A DNA stretch of 25,564 nucleotides from JAQVUB01 sp033809415. GTDB lineage: Bacteria > Verrucomicrobiota > Lentisphaeria > Oligosphaerales > Oligosphaeraceae. Position 1 is the stretch's first letter, and every line of letters begins with the position of its first letter. This document shows positions 7,438 to 15,284 of the stretch, one piece after another. The notes under the pieces were generated by a model. The model ran no database searches. It saw only the letters and a program-made list of their open reading frames with translations, and had not been told where the DNA came from. The DNA lies in the NCBI GenBank assembly GCA_033809415.1, contig JAPXLT010000029.1, forward strand, positions 1 through 25,564. The letters run 5' to 3'. The translations under genes were made by a program, and so were the position numbers.

Positions 7438-8883
7438 TCAGGAAGTGTGTGGTTTATGCAGACGGATACGGTTCATTCTGCGTAGGGCTGTTTCGGTGTC
7501 TATCTTCCGGAAATAAAATTCGGAAAGGACTCGGTTCAGAGCGGCATAATAGAAGTTGCTGGAGAAGGGGAGTTCATTCAACAGCGAGCGTGGCTGGTAA
7601 AGATGTTGCAGCAAACCCATCCCAACTCCTTCCGGAACATTGCTCAAGAAGGCGTCGCTTTCAGCACTGCTGCGAAGAGCCGGAATGTTGCATCGGGATT
7701 CTGCCAGGATGTGCTGCCCTTCCGGACCGCAGGCGAAACGGATGAATTCCGCCGCTTCTCCTGCATTTATCGAGTCTGGTCTCACCCCTAACATCTGAAC
7801 CCGGGTCACTGCTGAACCGTTTCCGGAGGCTGGAGAGGGACGCACTATAAAATCGTCAATGCGGCTTTTGGGAAGGATGCGCAAGACATAGGAAAATGAG
7901 TCCAGGGACATCAGGCGGTCATTCACCAAGTCATCCCAGAGCCGGAAAATGCAAACATCCTGTACGTCCTGGCGATTTTTCCGGACTTTGTCAAGCATGG
8001 AGCGATTAAATTCCAGGGTCTGCCGCACCCCGGCAGTGTCGAAAGAAGGTTTTTGAGACACGCTTTTGAGTAGCCCTTCCTCCATCATGTTGAGCAGGAA
8101 GAACTGGACAAAAGTCCCCATTGGCGGAAAATCTGCTGACTGAAAATCGAAACGCTTCCTGACGGTGCTGATCAGATGCTGGTAATCTTCTTCGTTCAAG
8201 CCGGGACAATGGGTTTCCATCAGATGCCGGTTGAAGATTCGCCAGGCCTGGCTGATGGCAAAGGGGCTGGCGGGGCGCTGATTCCCCTCTAAACTGGCAC
8301 GGGCGATGGGGAAATAATCCTCCGGTTTTCGCCCGTCCTCGAGGATGGTGCGTATTTCAGGAATATCTGGCATCTCGTTTAACAGCTGGTTGTCAGAATA
8401 CAAAACCAGATCACAGGGGGAAGACTCATCCATATCACTGTGTACTTCAATCTCGATTCGGCTGTGTTGTTTCCTGAAAGCCCGGATGATGTCATCCCAC
8501 ATTGTTTTTCGCGGAGTCGATGCATATTCACGAAGATTGAAGGATATGACTTTGCGGGACGGAAGGAAAAATGGTTCGAGAGGCAAAGCACTTTCAAGGT
8601 ATTCGGCAATATCGTTCCCCTGCAATTTGGTTTTCAATGTCGGTTTATCCGCCGGCAGTTTGTGAACGAAGAAGCCTTTCTGTGGTATGCTTACGATAAT
8701 GCCGCGCTCGCGAAGCAGGTCCAGAGCGTTGCAGATCGTTGCAGGCGCTGCTTTAAAATGACGGATAAGCTTCCTTACAGACAAAATACGGCTGCCGGGC
8801 TTCATCCTGGAATCAATGATCATGCTCTCAATTCGATCCGCAATGACTTCATACTTTTTGAGGTTGGACAATTCCGCAATCAT
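7438..8883 (-). CDS. GntR-family regulator fused to an extracellular solute-binding-protein-like domain
   Basis: 481 residues with no signal peptide or membrane segment, so cytoplasmic. Residues ~9-76 are a GntR winged helix (YEVIADRIESMI, ILSVRKLIRHFKAAPATICN, LRERGIIVSIPQKGFFV). Residues ~95-470 resemble a family-1 sugar-binding protein lobe pair: VISFNLREYASTPRKTMWDD, CDLVLYSDNQLLN, PFAISQAWRIFNRHLM, NAGEAAEFIRFACGPEGQHI. This fusion probably makes a sugar-responsive repressor or activator, a design frequent in Lentisphaerota. The ATG has GGAGG 3 nt upstream. It is the first gene of the operon with the large hydrolase and pseudopilin, and its own promoter carries an inverted repeat suggesting autoregulation; ligand unknown. 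Confidence 0.85.
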   Translation of the reverse strand: MIAELSNLKKYEVIADRIESMIIDSRMKPGSRILSVRKLIRHFKAAPATICNALDLLRERGIIVSIPQKGFFVHKLPADKPTLKTKLQGNDIAEYLESALPLEPFFLPSRKVISFNLREYASTPRKTMWDDIIRAFRKQHSRIEIEVHSDMDESSPCDLVLYSDNQLLNEMPDIPEIRTILEDGRKPEDYFPIARASLEGNQRPASPFAISQAWRIFNRHLMETHCPGLNEEDYQHLISTVRKRFDFQSADFPPMGTFVQFFLLNMMEEGLLKSVSQKPSFDTAGVRQTLEFNRSMLDKVRKNRQDVQDVCIFRLWDDLVNDRLMSLDSFSYVLRILPKSRIDDFIVRPSPASGNGSAVTRVQMLGVRPDSINAGEAAEFIRFACGPEGQHILAESRCNIPALRSSAESDAFLSNVPEGVGMGLLQHLYQPRSLLNELPFSSNFYYAALNRVLSEFYFRKIDTETALRRMNRIRLHKPHTS

Positions 8884-8893
8884 AACCCTCCAT

Positions 8894-8936
8894 CTGTTAC
8901 ATATCTGTTCTGCTTCATAATATAGATATGATACAG
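8894..8936. promoter_or_regulatory. Inverted repeat over the promoter, candidate autoregulatory operator
   Basis: CTGTTACATATCTGT (8894-8908) and ATAGATATGATACAG (8922-8936) are inverted copies matching at 12 of 15 positions around a 13-bp gap. One arm fills the -35/-10 spacer and touches the -10; the other covers the predicted transcription start region. A dimeric GntR-type protein bound here would block its own operon. The regulator assignment is inference from position. Confidence 0.6.
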
Positions 8937-8947
8937 TTGCTTGTCAA
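8919..8947 (-). promoter_or_regulatory. Sigma70-like promoter of the GntR-fusion operon
   Basis: On the minus strand TTGACA (8947-8942) and TATATT (8924-8919) are separated by exactly 17 nt, one mismatch from consensus. Transcription would begin near 8912, about 30 nt before the ATG at 8883. Confidence 0.75.
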
Positions 8948-8996
8948 ATCGTTTTTAGCCGCCGCTGCGATGATTTTTTTCGTGCTATCTTCAAAC

Positions 8997-9297
8997 TTCT
9001 TGTTTTTTCAGAAAGATTTTTTGAAAAGAAAGCTCCAAGTCATTGGCATACAGCCCTTTTAAGGTACCGCCAATTCTTGTCTTTTTTCTCCGGCTGATCC
9101 GACCGATCCGACCGATCTACTTGATCCGTCCGATTTGTTGTCCGTGTCCCGTCCGTGTCCCGTCCGTGTCCCGTCCGTGTCCCGTCCGTGTCCCGTCCGT
9201 GTCCCGTCCGTGTGGGTTGCGGGCGATCAGTCCGCGCCAAGCCTTTTCGTGTGGTTCGTGGTTAAAAAATCCTTTTTGGATGGGGTCTAACTACTGG
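8997..9297 (+). repeat. Dispersed element S with 9-bp and 11-bp tandem units
   Basis: Order: CAGAAAGATTTTTTGAAAAG and CTCCAAGTCATTGG; then 9-bp GATCCGACC-like units (9096-9140); then 6.6 copies of the 11-mer TCCGTGTCCCG (9141-9213); then GCCAAGCCTTTTCGTGTGG and TTCGTGGTTAAAAAAT, ending CTTTTTGGATGGGGTCTA. The same modules occur inverted at 15290-15535, and the final CTTTTTGGACA-GGTCTA piece also at 13677 and (inverted) 14757. This accounts for most of the gap between the regulator and the oxidoreductase; open frames across it are not genes. Confidence 0.8.
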
Positions 9298-9377
9298 CGC
9301 ATTTGCCGTTTCAGGTATTATACTATTAGCTGTGTCGTTTTTTTCATATTTCATGATTCAGCAGAAAAGGACTTGAG

Positions 9378-10358
9378 ATGGGCAAGGTACGTGTTGGTTT
9401 TATTGGTTGCGGCGGGATTGCGCAGTATCATTTTGGTCATTTTGAGAAGATGGCGGACAAGACTCAGATTGTGGCCTGCTGTGATCTTCTCGAGGATCGC
9501 CGCAAGGCGACTGCCGAGCGTTTCGGAGCGGTTCCGTATGCGGATTACCGTGAGATGCTGGATCGTGAAAAACTGGACGCCTTGTTTGTCTGCGTGCATC
9601 CTGGTGCGCATGACGGCATGGAATTTATTGCCATCGAGAAGGGGATTCACCTGTTTGTCCAGAAGCCGATGACCCTGGATATGAAATACGCCCGCAAGGT
9701 GATGAATGCGATTAAGAAGAAGGGTTTGATCAGCGCGGTTGGCTTGCAGTGCCGTTATGTCGATACGCTTCCCTTTGTCAAGAACTGGGTGGATCATCAC
9801 GAGATCGCCACAGTCAGCTGCTATCGTTTTGGCGGGGTGCCAATGGTCTGGTGGTGGCGTCAGATGAAGGAATCCGGCGGACAGGTCGTCGAGCAGACCA
9901 TTCACAATTTTGACATATTGCGGTATTTGTTCGGCGAAGTCGCACAGGTGCAGGCAGCACGCCGCCGCGGGATCGTCAAAGGCATCGAGAATTACGATGT
10001 CGATGATGCTTCATCGACGCTGATCACCTTCAAAAGCGGCCTGATCGGTACCTTTACCACAGGGTGCTTTGGCTATTTCCCCGGCGATTTCAATTTCTAT
10101 GCGGCCAATGGCCATAAAATGGAATACGGTCTGGGCGGGACGTACAAAGCCACGTCCGCCAATATGAATATCGAGGGAAAACCCTCGAATGATCATGGCC
10201 AGGAATGCGACGAGACCTTTATTGATGCCGTGCGCGGGGAAATTCCTGCCGATGAGATTCTGTCGCCATACAGCGATGCCTGCAAAACCCTGGCATTTAC
10301 ATTGGCCATCAACGAATCCATGGACCAGGGCGGCATACCCGTCAAACCAGTAATGTAA
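9378..10358 (+). CDS. Gfo/Idh/MocA family NAD(P)-dependent oxidoreductase
   Basis: 326 residues. The N-terminal Rossmann domain starts at once (VRVGFIGCGGIA, 5-15) and continues to the substrate-binding alpha/beta domain. The usual EKP motif appears as VQKPMTL with Gln95 in place of Glu. The second domain shows GGQVVEQTIHNFDILRYLFG with His176 in the expected catalytic region. Members oxidise or reduce hydroxyl groups on sugars, inositols or their phosphates; the real substrate cannot be told. It is cytoplasmic and close to the normal family length. AAAGGA lies 7 nt before the ATG. It stands alone on the plus strand, diverging from the GntR operon, and its neighbours suggest sugar catabolism. 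Confidence 0.92.
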   Translation: MGKVRVGFIGCGGIAQYHFGHFEKMADKTQIVACCDLLEDRRKATAERFGAVPYADYREMLDREKLDALFVCVHPGAHDGMEFIAIEKGIHLFVQKPMTLDMKYARKVMNAIKKKGLISAVGLQCRYVDTLPFVKNWVDHHEIATVSCYRFGGVPMVWWWRQMKESGGQVVEQTIHNFDILRYLFGEVAQVQAARRRGIVKGIENYDVDDASSTLITFKSGLIGTFTTGCFGYFPGDFNFYAANGHKMEYGLGGTYKATSANMNIEGKPSNDHGQECDETFIDAVRGEIPADEILSPYSDACKTLAFTLAINESMDQGGIPVKPVM

Positions 10359-10367
10359 AATTTTTTT

Positions 10368-10720
10368 GTCCACGGAAAGCACGGAAAACTCGGAAAATTT
10401 ATAGGGGTGCCGCTTTGACGGATGAGCCTGCTCTACCAAAATTCTTGTGTGACAAGGTCGGCTTTACTTTTTCAGTCGGAGGCGATATGGAGCGCCGGCG
10501 GCTCGCCGGCATGAAGCCGGTTTTCCTCTCTCATCACTGAAAACTCAAAAAGTTCAAAAATCTTCTCAAAAATGAGAAAGAGCCTCAAGGTCAGCAACTT
10601 GCGAATCTGGTTTTTGAAGATCTTGCACAAAAAAGAAGAAGTTGGACGATAGTGTTACGAAAATTTTTATAGGGTTGCCGTTCTGGCGAAATTCTTGTGT
10701 CTTGGGCGGCTTTACGGGAT
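10368..10720 (+). repeat. Repeat-rich intergenic region between oxidoreductase and folP
   Basis: The first unit, TTGTCCACGGAAAGCACGG to AATTTATAGGGGTGCCG (10368-10413), matches modules at 13462 and (inverted) 19950. Both 10398-10465 and 10663-10718 carry a TATAGGGxTGCCG...AAATTCTTGTGTG...GGCTTTAC pattern, making a diverged direct duplication about 265 bp apart. No gene is credible here. Confidence 0.6.
10506..10524 (+). terminator. Possible intrinsic terminator downstream of the oxidoreductase
   Basis: CCGGC-ATGAA-GCCGG followed by TTTT. It is about 150 bp past the oxidoreductase stop. A preceding GCCGGCGGCTCGCCGGC palindrome overlaps it, so this may instead be a further dispersed palindromic repeat. 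Confidence 0.35.
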
Positions 10721-10754
10721 TGCTGTGTTTGGCAAGGTCTATGTGGATTTTGTC

Positions 10755-11738
10755 TTATTGTTTGTTTTTCGTACCATATTGTTTCAAGTGAACGTCTTCT
10801 ATTGCTTCAGAGAAACGTACAGCATTGCCAATTTCTGAAGGCATCCTATGATGTGAAATGGTATGGACTCGAATTACATCTGCCCCTAACATGGTAGAAA
10901 TAGCTGTAAGAGCAGCAGAACCCAGGTCTCGGTTTTCATGCCCCTCCTCAGTTTCCGGATCCATATTGAAACCGGCATTCTCGAGGATATTGACTATAAA
11001 CCTCTTTCTGGATACTCCCACAAAGGTACAGTAACCCATATCGCTTAAAATGTGAAGGTCTTTGATTAACAAAAGATTCTCCCGCTTTGTCAAGCCAAAA
11101 CCGATACCCGGGTCCAACATGATTCTTTCATCATCTACTCCGCCCTCGTGAGCTATCTTGATGCAACGTTTCAGGTAGAAGCGCATGGATTCCTGTATTG
11201 GCAAAGCACTCATTTTTTTGATTTCTTCTTGGTTGAAGACTCCTTCGCCTCCGAAGCAAGGAAAGATTTTTGCTCCCGGCTGATCAGGTCTTGCAATAAC
11301 CGGATTGAACATCAAGATGGCTCCGGCTCTGGATTTTCCGACAACCTTTGCCATATCGGGGTCCCCTACGAAGCCGGTAATATCATTGATGATATCCGCG
11401 CCAACTTCAATGGCCGCCTTAGCCACGGAAGCCTTCCAAGTATCGATTGACAGGGGGACATCCGTGTGTTTTTTTAATTCACGGATCACCGGCACGATGC
11501 GGTCAATTTCCTCCTGAGCGTCGACCGGTGTACTGCCGGGTCTGGTGGATTCACCGCCGATATCTAACATTCCGGCCCCTTGCCTTATCAACTCGAGGGC
11601 ATGAGCCACAGCCTTTTCGCTTGAATACCAACGCCCCCCATCGGAAAAAGAATCCGGAGTGACATTGACAATGCCGCAAAGAATCGTTCCATCAGAACTG
11701 TTAATAGTCTTGCCGTTGTACTTAAATGTCCTATACAT
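10755..11738 (-). CDS. folP: Dihydropteroate synthase
   Basis: 327 residues, somewhat longer than the usual ~280. It joins p-aminobenzoate to hydroxymethyl-dihydropterin diphosphate in folate synthesis. The pterin/phosphate motifs are clear: NVTPDSFSDGG (25-35), DIGGESTRPG (59-68), SIDTWK, INDITGF (118-123), DPGIGFG (209-215), VGVSRKRF (240-247) and RVH (290-292). The usual MHM/MHxxG segment is replaced by ILMFNPVIARP (141-151) followed by a ~20-residue insertion, so this is a divergent subfamily. AAGGA is 9 nt before the ATG. The DUF1016 nuclease ends 17 bp upstream on the same strand, so they may be co-transcribed; no other folate gene is near. Enzyme activity is likely, though the divergence leaves some doubt. 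Confidence 0.9.
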   Translation of the reverse strand: MYRTFKYNGKTINSSDGTILCGIVNVTPDSFSDGGRWYSSEKAVAHALELIRQGAGMLDIGGESTRPGSTPVDAQEEIDRIVPVIRELKKHTDVPLSIDTWKASVAKAAIEVGADIINDITGFVGDPDMAKVVGKSRAGAILMFNPVIARPDQPGAKIFPCFGGEGVFNQEEIKKMSALPIQESMRFYLKRCIKIAHEGGVDDERIMLDPGIGFGLTKRENLLLIKDLHILSDMGYCTFVGVSRKRFIVNILENAGFNMDPETEEGHENRDLGSAALTAISTMLGADVIRVHTISHHRMPSEIGNAVRFSEAIEDVHLKQYGTKNKQ

Positions 11739-11755
11739 TGTATTAATTCCTTCTT

Positions 11756-13360
11756 TTAGGGCTGTTTAGCCGAGGTGGAATCGCTTTGGAGAAACAGCAC
11801 GTATTTGTTTTGCACATCGAGGGCGAGGGTCTGGCCGGACTTGATGGCGGCGAGGTGCGCGGGGGTAAGATTGATGATATTGGTTGTATCAAAGGGTTGG
11901 TTCACGATGTGGATGCTGGCCGTTCCATAGCGGGCGGCGGTTTCGCGTACTGTGCCACCGCGTTTGCCGCGTGTGCGTTTAGCTTTCGCCTGCTTGGCTA
12001 CTTCGTTCAGCTCGGCTTCGATTTCTTCGACGGTGGGGAGCGCGGACTTCATGCTCTTGGGCAGGGCGCGAGTCAGTTCATAGGTTGAGATGCCGATGGG
12101 TTTGTCTATGCCGGCGAAGCTGTATTCGGCCAGCAGTTGGCTTCGCTCTTGGCAGAGGATCAGGCCGATGGTCGGGTTGTCGGTCGCTTGCTTCAGGCGG
12201 TCGTTGACCACGTTGCAGTAGAAGTTGAGCTTGCCGGCGTATTCCGGCTTGAATTTGCCCTTCTTGAGTTCGATTACGATGAAAGCCCGCAGGCGCAAGT
12301 GATAGAAAAGCAAGTCAATATAGAAATCCTCGTCGCCCACTTCGATCTTGTACTGCCGCCCGACAAAGGCGAAGCCCTGACCGAGTTCGAGCAGGAATTT
12401 TTCCAACTGCCGCACCATTTCGTTCTCGAGTTCGCGCTCCTGGAAAGGCTCGGTCAGAGTCAGGAAGTCGAAAATATAGGGGTCCTTTAGCGTTTGCTGA
12501 ACGAGGTCAGACTGATGTTCCGGCAAGGTCATAGCGAAGTTGGACAGTACCTTGCCGTGCCGAGCATGGGCTTGCGCATCAATCTGCATGGCGAGGACGT
12601 TCCGGCTCCAGCCATTAGCCAGAGTCTGCTCCATGTACCAGCACCGCACGGCGAGGTCCTTGACCTTTTGCATCAGGATGACATGGTGCGCCCAAGGAAT
12701 GTTCCAAAACGGGGTATTGTCGAATTGCGCAGCGGCGTCTTGCTCAATCTCTGCTTTACCTAATTTTGCCGCAGCTTGCGGCAAAATTGTATCTGACTGG
12801 TTATCAACCTGTTGTGATTTTAATGTGGTATCAGTACCTAATTTTGCAACAGGTTGTTGCAAAATTGTATCTGACTGGTTATCAACCTGTTGCGGCTTTA
12901 ATGTGCTGCCAGCGCCTAATTTTGCAACAGGCTGCTGCAAAATTGAGTCTTGAGCCAATTTCGCCACCGCTTGTGGCGAAATTATATCTAATTGATTATC
13001 AACATGTTGCGATTTTAATGCGGCGTCAGCATCTAATTTTGCCACAGGTTGTGGCAAAATTGCCGCCGGGTTTGGATATTCCCGGTGGAAAGCGATCATC
13101 CGGCCAATATTTCGTTCTGAGAACCCCTTTAGTTCCGGCATTTCGTTCTTCAGTTCTGCCGCCAGCTGTGGGATGACGCCTGCCCCCCAACCTTCGAGTT
13201 TCTGGCGGGCGTCAATCATGCGTCCGATGTCCCAGTAGAGCCGGATCAGCTCCGAGTTGACAGCCAGCATGGCGCGGGTCTGCGCGGTTTGGATGCGCAA
13301 TTTCACGTCAGCCAGCAGTGCTGCAAAGCTCTTGCGGTCTGGTTGGTTCTTGCTTTCCAT
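11756..13360 (-). CDS. DUF1016/YhcG-family PDDEXK nuclease with an internal palindrome-coded repeat region
   Basis: 534 residues against about 330-390 for typical YhcG-like proteins. The N-terminal helical DUF1016_N domain covers ~10-95 (NSELIRLYWDIGRMIDARQ, GFSERNIGRMIAFHREYP). It resumes at ~210 (FWNIPWAHHVILMQKVKD, RCWYMEQTLANGWSRNVL). The C-terminal PDDEXK nuclease spans ~295-460, with FAFVGRQYKIEVGDEDFYIDLLFYH split here as GDEDFYIDLLFYH and FIVIELKKGKFKPEY supplying the D and E-x-K catalytic residues. Residues ~100-200 are an extra linker of 13- and 26-residue repeats (QPVAKL, QQVDNQSDTI). The C-terminal ~100 residues are an additional basic extension (KAKRTRGKRGG). Such proteins are often near restriction or defence genes; function is not settled. 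AAGGGA precedes the ATG. Confidence 0.9.
   Translation of the reverse strand: MESKNQPDRKSFAALLADVKLRIQTAQTRAMLAVNSELIRLYWDIGRMIDARQKLEGWGAGVIPQLAAELKNEMPELKGFSERNIGRMIAFHREYPNPAAILPQPVAKLDADAALKSQHVDNQLDIISPQAVAKLAQDSILQQPVAKLGAGSTLKPQQVDNQSDTILQQPVAKLGTDTTLKSQQVDNQSDTILPQAAAKLGKAEIEQDAAAQFDNTPFWNIPWAHHVILMQKVKDLAVRCWYMEQTLANGWSRNVLAMQIDAQAHARHGKVLSNFAMTLPEHQSDLVQQTLKDPYIFDFLTLTEPFQERELENEMVRQLEKFLLELGQGFAFVGRQYKIEVGDEDFYIDLLFYHLRLRAFIVIELKKGKFKPEYAGKLNFYCNVVNDRLKQATDNPTIGLILCQERSQLLAEYSFAGIDKPIGISTYELTRALPKSMKSALPTVEEIEAELNEVAKQAKAKRTRGKRGGTVRETAARYGTASIHIVNQPFDTTNIINLTPAHLAAIKSGQTLALDVQNKYVLFLQSDSTSAKQP
12762..13061 (-). repeat. Five covarying palindromes in the DUF1016 reading frame
   Basis: 27-nt palindromes with 11-bp stems and 5-nt loops lie at 12762-12788, 12840-12866, 12918-12944, 12957-12983 and 13035-13061. 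Starts are spaced 78, 78, 39 and 78 nt (26 or 13 codons), keeping frame. The half-sites differ (TTTTGCCGC, TTTTGCAAC, TTTCGCCAC, TTTTGCCAC) but each is matched by the opposite arm; the single exception becomes a G-U pair in the mRNA. Spacers (ACTGGTTATCAACCTGTTG) are also repeated. Confidence 0.9.
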
Positions 13361-13394
13361 AGCTGATTCCCTTCAGATTAGCCAAATCAATTCG

Positions 13395-13690
13395 CCCAAT
13401 TCTTTGAACAACGAACCACACGAAAAGGCTTGGGGTGGGCTGACGCCCACAACCTATTTTTTGTCCACGGAAAGCACGGAAGCGCGGAAAATTTTGTAGG
13501 GTTGCTGTGCAGGGTGCAGGGTGCAGGGTGCAGGGTGCAGGGGGCAGTCTTCTGTCCACAACGTCCACAACGTCCACAATGTCCACGACGTCCACAATGT
13601 GCAATCCCATCCGTCAAAGCAACAACCCTATAAAAATTTTTCGTGCCTTTTCGTGTATTTCGTGGTTAAAAAAAACTTTTTGGACATGGT
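13395..13690. repeat. Composite repeat block with 7-bp and 9-bp tandem arrays
   Basis: Order: ACGAACCACACGAAAAGGCT (13406), TTGTCCACGGAAAGCACGG, AAAATTTTGTAGGGTTG, five copies of GTGCAGG (13507-13541), five copies of GTCCACAAC-like units (13554-13598), CAACCCTATAAAAATTTTTC, then TTTCGTGGTTAAAAA and CTTTTTGGACATGGTCTA. The outer modules are inverted copies of each other (TAGGGTTG against CAACCCTA, CCACGAA against TTCGTGG), so the tandem arrays sit between long inverted repeats. This is the whole gap between the Fic gene and the DUF1016 gene. Confidence 0.8.
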
Positions 13691-14722
13691 CTAGCTATGG
13701 CCGATGTTTTCCTTGTCAGCTAATCTTCGTCCGGTTGGGGTGAGGCGGTATTTTTGATTACGGGCTCGGGGGGCGTCAGGACGGGTCATCTCGATCAGTC
13801 CGTCGGCCAGGGCGGGTTGCAGGTAAGAATAAAGAAAATTGGGACGATGTGTGAGTCCCAACTTCGACATAATCTCCCGGGCGGACAGAGGTGTTCTGCC
13901 CATCACCGACAGAAGCCGTGTAACTTGTTCGGTTAGTTGTTCCCTAACTTGTTCGGTTGCGATGAGTTCCTGCAGAGCATCGCGGATCATGGCCAGCATG
14001 AACTCGATGAAAGGAGTGCAGGCAACCGCTTTGTTGCTGGCGTTCAAAGCGGCGTAGTAGTCGGCTTGATGTTCGCCGGTGAGGGTTTCGACGGAGACAG
14101 CTGCGAAGAGAGGATTCCAGCGGCTGAGGATGAGGGTCTGCCAGAGGCGCCCCATGCGACCGTTGCCATCCTGGAATGGATGGATAAACTCGAACTCGTA
14201 GTGAAAGACGCAACTGGCGATCAGCGGATGCTCCGGGGTAACTTTAAGCCAGGCCAGAAGGTCGGAGATCAGAGCGGGCACGCGGTCGGCAGGAGGCGCA
14301 ACATGGACGATCTGTTCGCCGCGCTGGATACCGACATTGCCGGAACGGAAGTGTCCTGGCCGGTCAACCAGCCCGGCCATGAGGACACCATGGGCGGCTA
14401 ATAGGTCTTCGCGAGAATGGGGTGACCACTCGACCATGCGTTCGTAGGCGGCAAAGGCATTGCGGACTTCCCTGATTTCATGGGGGGTGCCTAACACTCG
14501 TTTGCCCCCAAGCAACGCCGTGATCTGCTCGATACTGAGGGTGTTACCCTCAATGGCGCAGGAAGCCTGGATGGTGCGAATGCGGTTGCCGCGCCGCAAG
14601 TGGGGTTCGACTGAATAGCTTTCGGCTTGCAGTTGGCCCAGAGCTTTACCGATCTCCTCAACCATGCGGAACATGGCCGGAGTAAGGTTGTAAGGTGGCT
14701 GGTAGGAATTACTTGCCATCAT
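13691..14722 (-). CDS. Fic-domain AMPylase with inhibitory helix and C-terminal winged helix
   Basis: 343 residues. The Fic active site HPFQDGNGRMGR (181-192) is intact, including catalytic His181 and the anion-binding DGNGR. The N-terminal inhibitory motif SCAIEG (54-59), of the (S/T)xxxE(G/N) type, marks a class II, self-inhibited Fic protein. A DNA-binding-like winged helix follows at ~275-335 (LSAREIMSKLGL, LIEMTRPDAPRARNQKYRLT). Members transfer AMP or another nucleotide moiety to protein side chains, often their own; the target is unknown. This full-length domain layout is common in bacterial stand-alone Fic regulators and differs from Fic toxins with separate antitoxins. No good ribosome site precedes either of the tandem ATGs at 14722 and 14719, and repeats flank the gene on both sides. 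Confidence 0.93.
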   Translation of the reverse strand: MMASNSYQPPYNLTPAMFRMVEEIGKALGQLQAESYSVEPHLRRGNRIRTIQASCAIEGNTLSIEQITALLGGKRVLGTPHEIREVRNAFAAYERMVEWSPHSREDLLAAHGVLMAGLVDRPGHFRSGNVGIQRGEQIVHVAPPADRVPALISDLLAWLKVTPEHPLIASCVFHYEFEFIHPFQDGNGRMGRLWQTLILSRWNPLFAAVSVETLTGEHQADYYAALNASNKAVACTPFIEFMLAMIRDALQELIATEQVREQLTEQVTRLLSVMGRTPLSAREIMSKLGLTHRPNFLYSYLQPALADGLIEMTRPDAPRARNQKYRLTPTGRRLADKENIGHS

Positions 14723-14756
14723 CCAGTGTCTCCATACGGGTGCGGGTATTGATATT

Positions 14757-15060
14757 TAGACCGTGTCCAAAAAGGTTTTTTTAACCACGGAACACGCGGA
14801 AAACACGCAAATTTTTATAGGGTTGCTGCTCTGGCGGATATGCCTGCATGCGGTTTAAAAAGTAGCGCAACCGTCCCGGTTGTGAAGGTGCCTTTCGTCT
14901 TTTCCTGCTGAATAACAGAGGCAGGATGCGTGGTGCGCGGTGCGTGGTGCGTGGTGCGCGGTGCGTGGTGCGCGGTGCGTGGTGCGGGGCGTCTGTGTTC
15001 TGTCCACAAAGTCCACAAAGTCCACAAAGTCCACTCCGCACGCCCCGTCTGCCCCGTCCG
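14757..15060. repeat. Composite repeat block with second 7-bp/9-bp array pair
   Basis: From the Fic start side: TAGACCGTGTCCAAAAAGG, TTAACCACGGAACACGCGG, AATTTTTATAGGGTTGCTG, then the partial compound repeat GCGGTTTAAAAAGTAGCGC and AACCGTCCCGGTTGTG (14849-14885). A 7-bp array of GCGTGGT/GCGCGGT units follows (14928-14990, about nine units), then four GTCCACAAA units (15002-15035). The 7-mer and 9-mer sequences differ from those at 13507-13598 but the order is identical. Confidence 0.8.
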
Positions 15061-15284
15061 ACGGCTATCACGCGCGCGCGTACCTTAATAAGGGGTGGGT
15101 TGCCCCCTGGGTGGGTGGGGCTAGATGATGTCTGAACCACGCAGAAAACATAGTGCCGGAAAAACGGAATTTCAAGAAAAATCATGCAGAATCATAGAAA
15201 ATGTGAATTGAAACACAGAAAACCCCGGGAAGTCATAGCAATTCCTAATCCTGGGAATCGGCGTCCGTCTGCGGAATCAGCGGA

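Noticed and set aside
9141..9213. CRISPR or iteron array
   Set aside because: The 11-bp units are head-to-tail with no spacers, and there are no cas or replication genes nearby.
9040..9240. Open frame encoding TRTGHGRDTDG repeats
   Set aside because: Simple translation of the 11-bp tandem array in a dispersed element.
12762..13061. CRISPR-like array of repeats and spacers
   Set aside because: The spacers are repeated too, the frame is kept throughout, and the region is the linker of a nuclease gene.
12766..13176. Plus-strand frame of 136 codons through the palindrome array
   Set aside because: Open on both strands because of the palindromic, repeated sequence; the minus-strand DUF1016 frame has recognisable domains on both sides.
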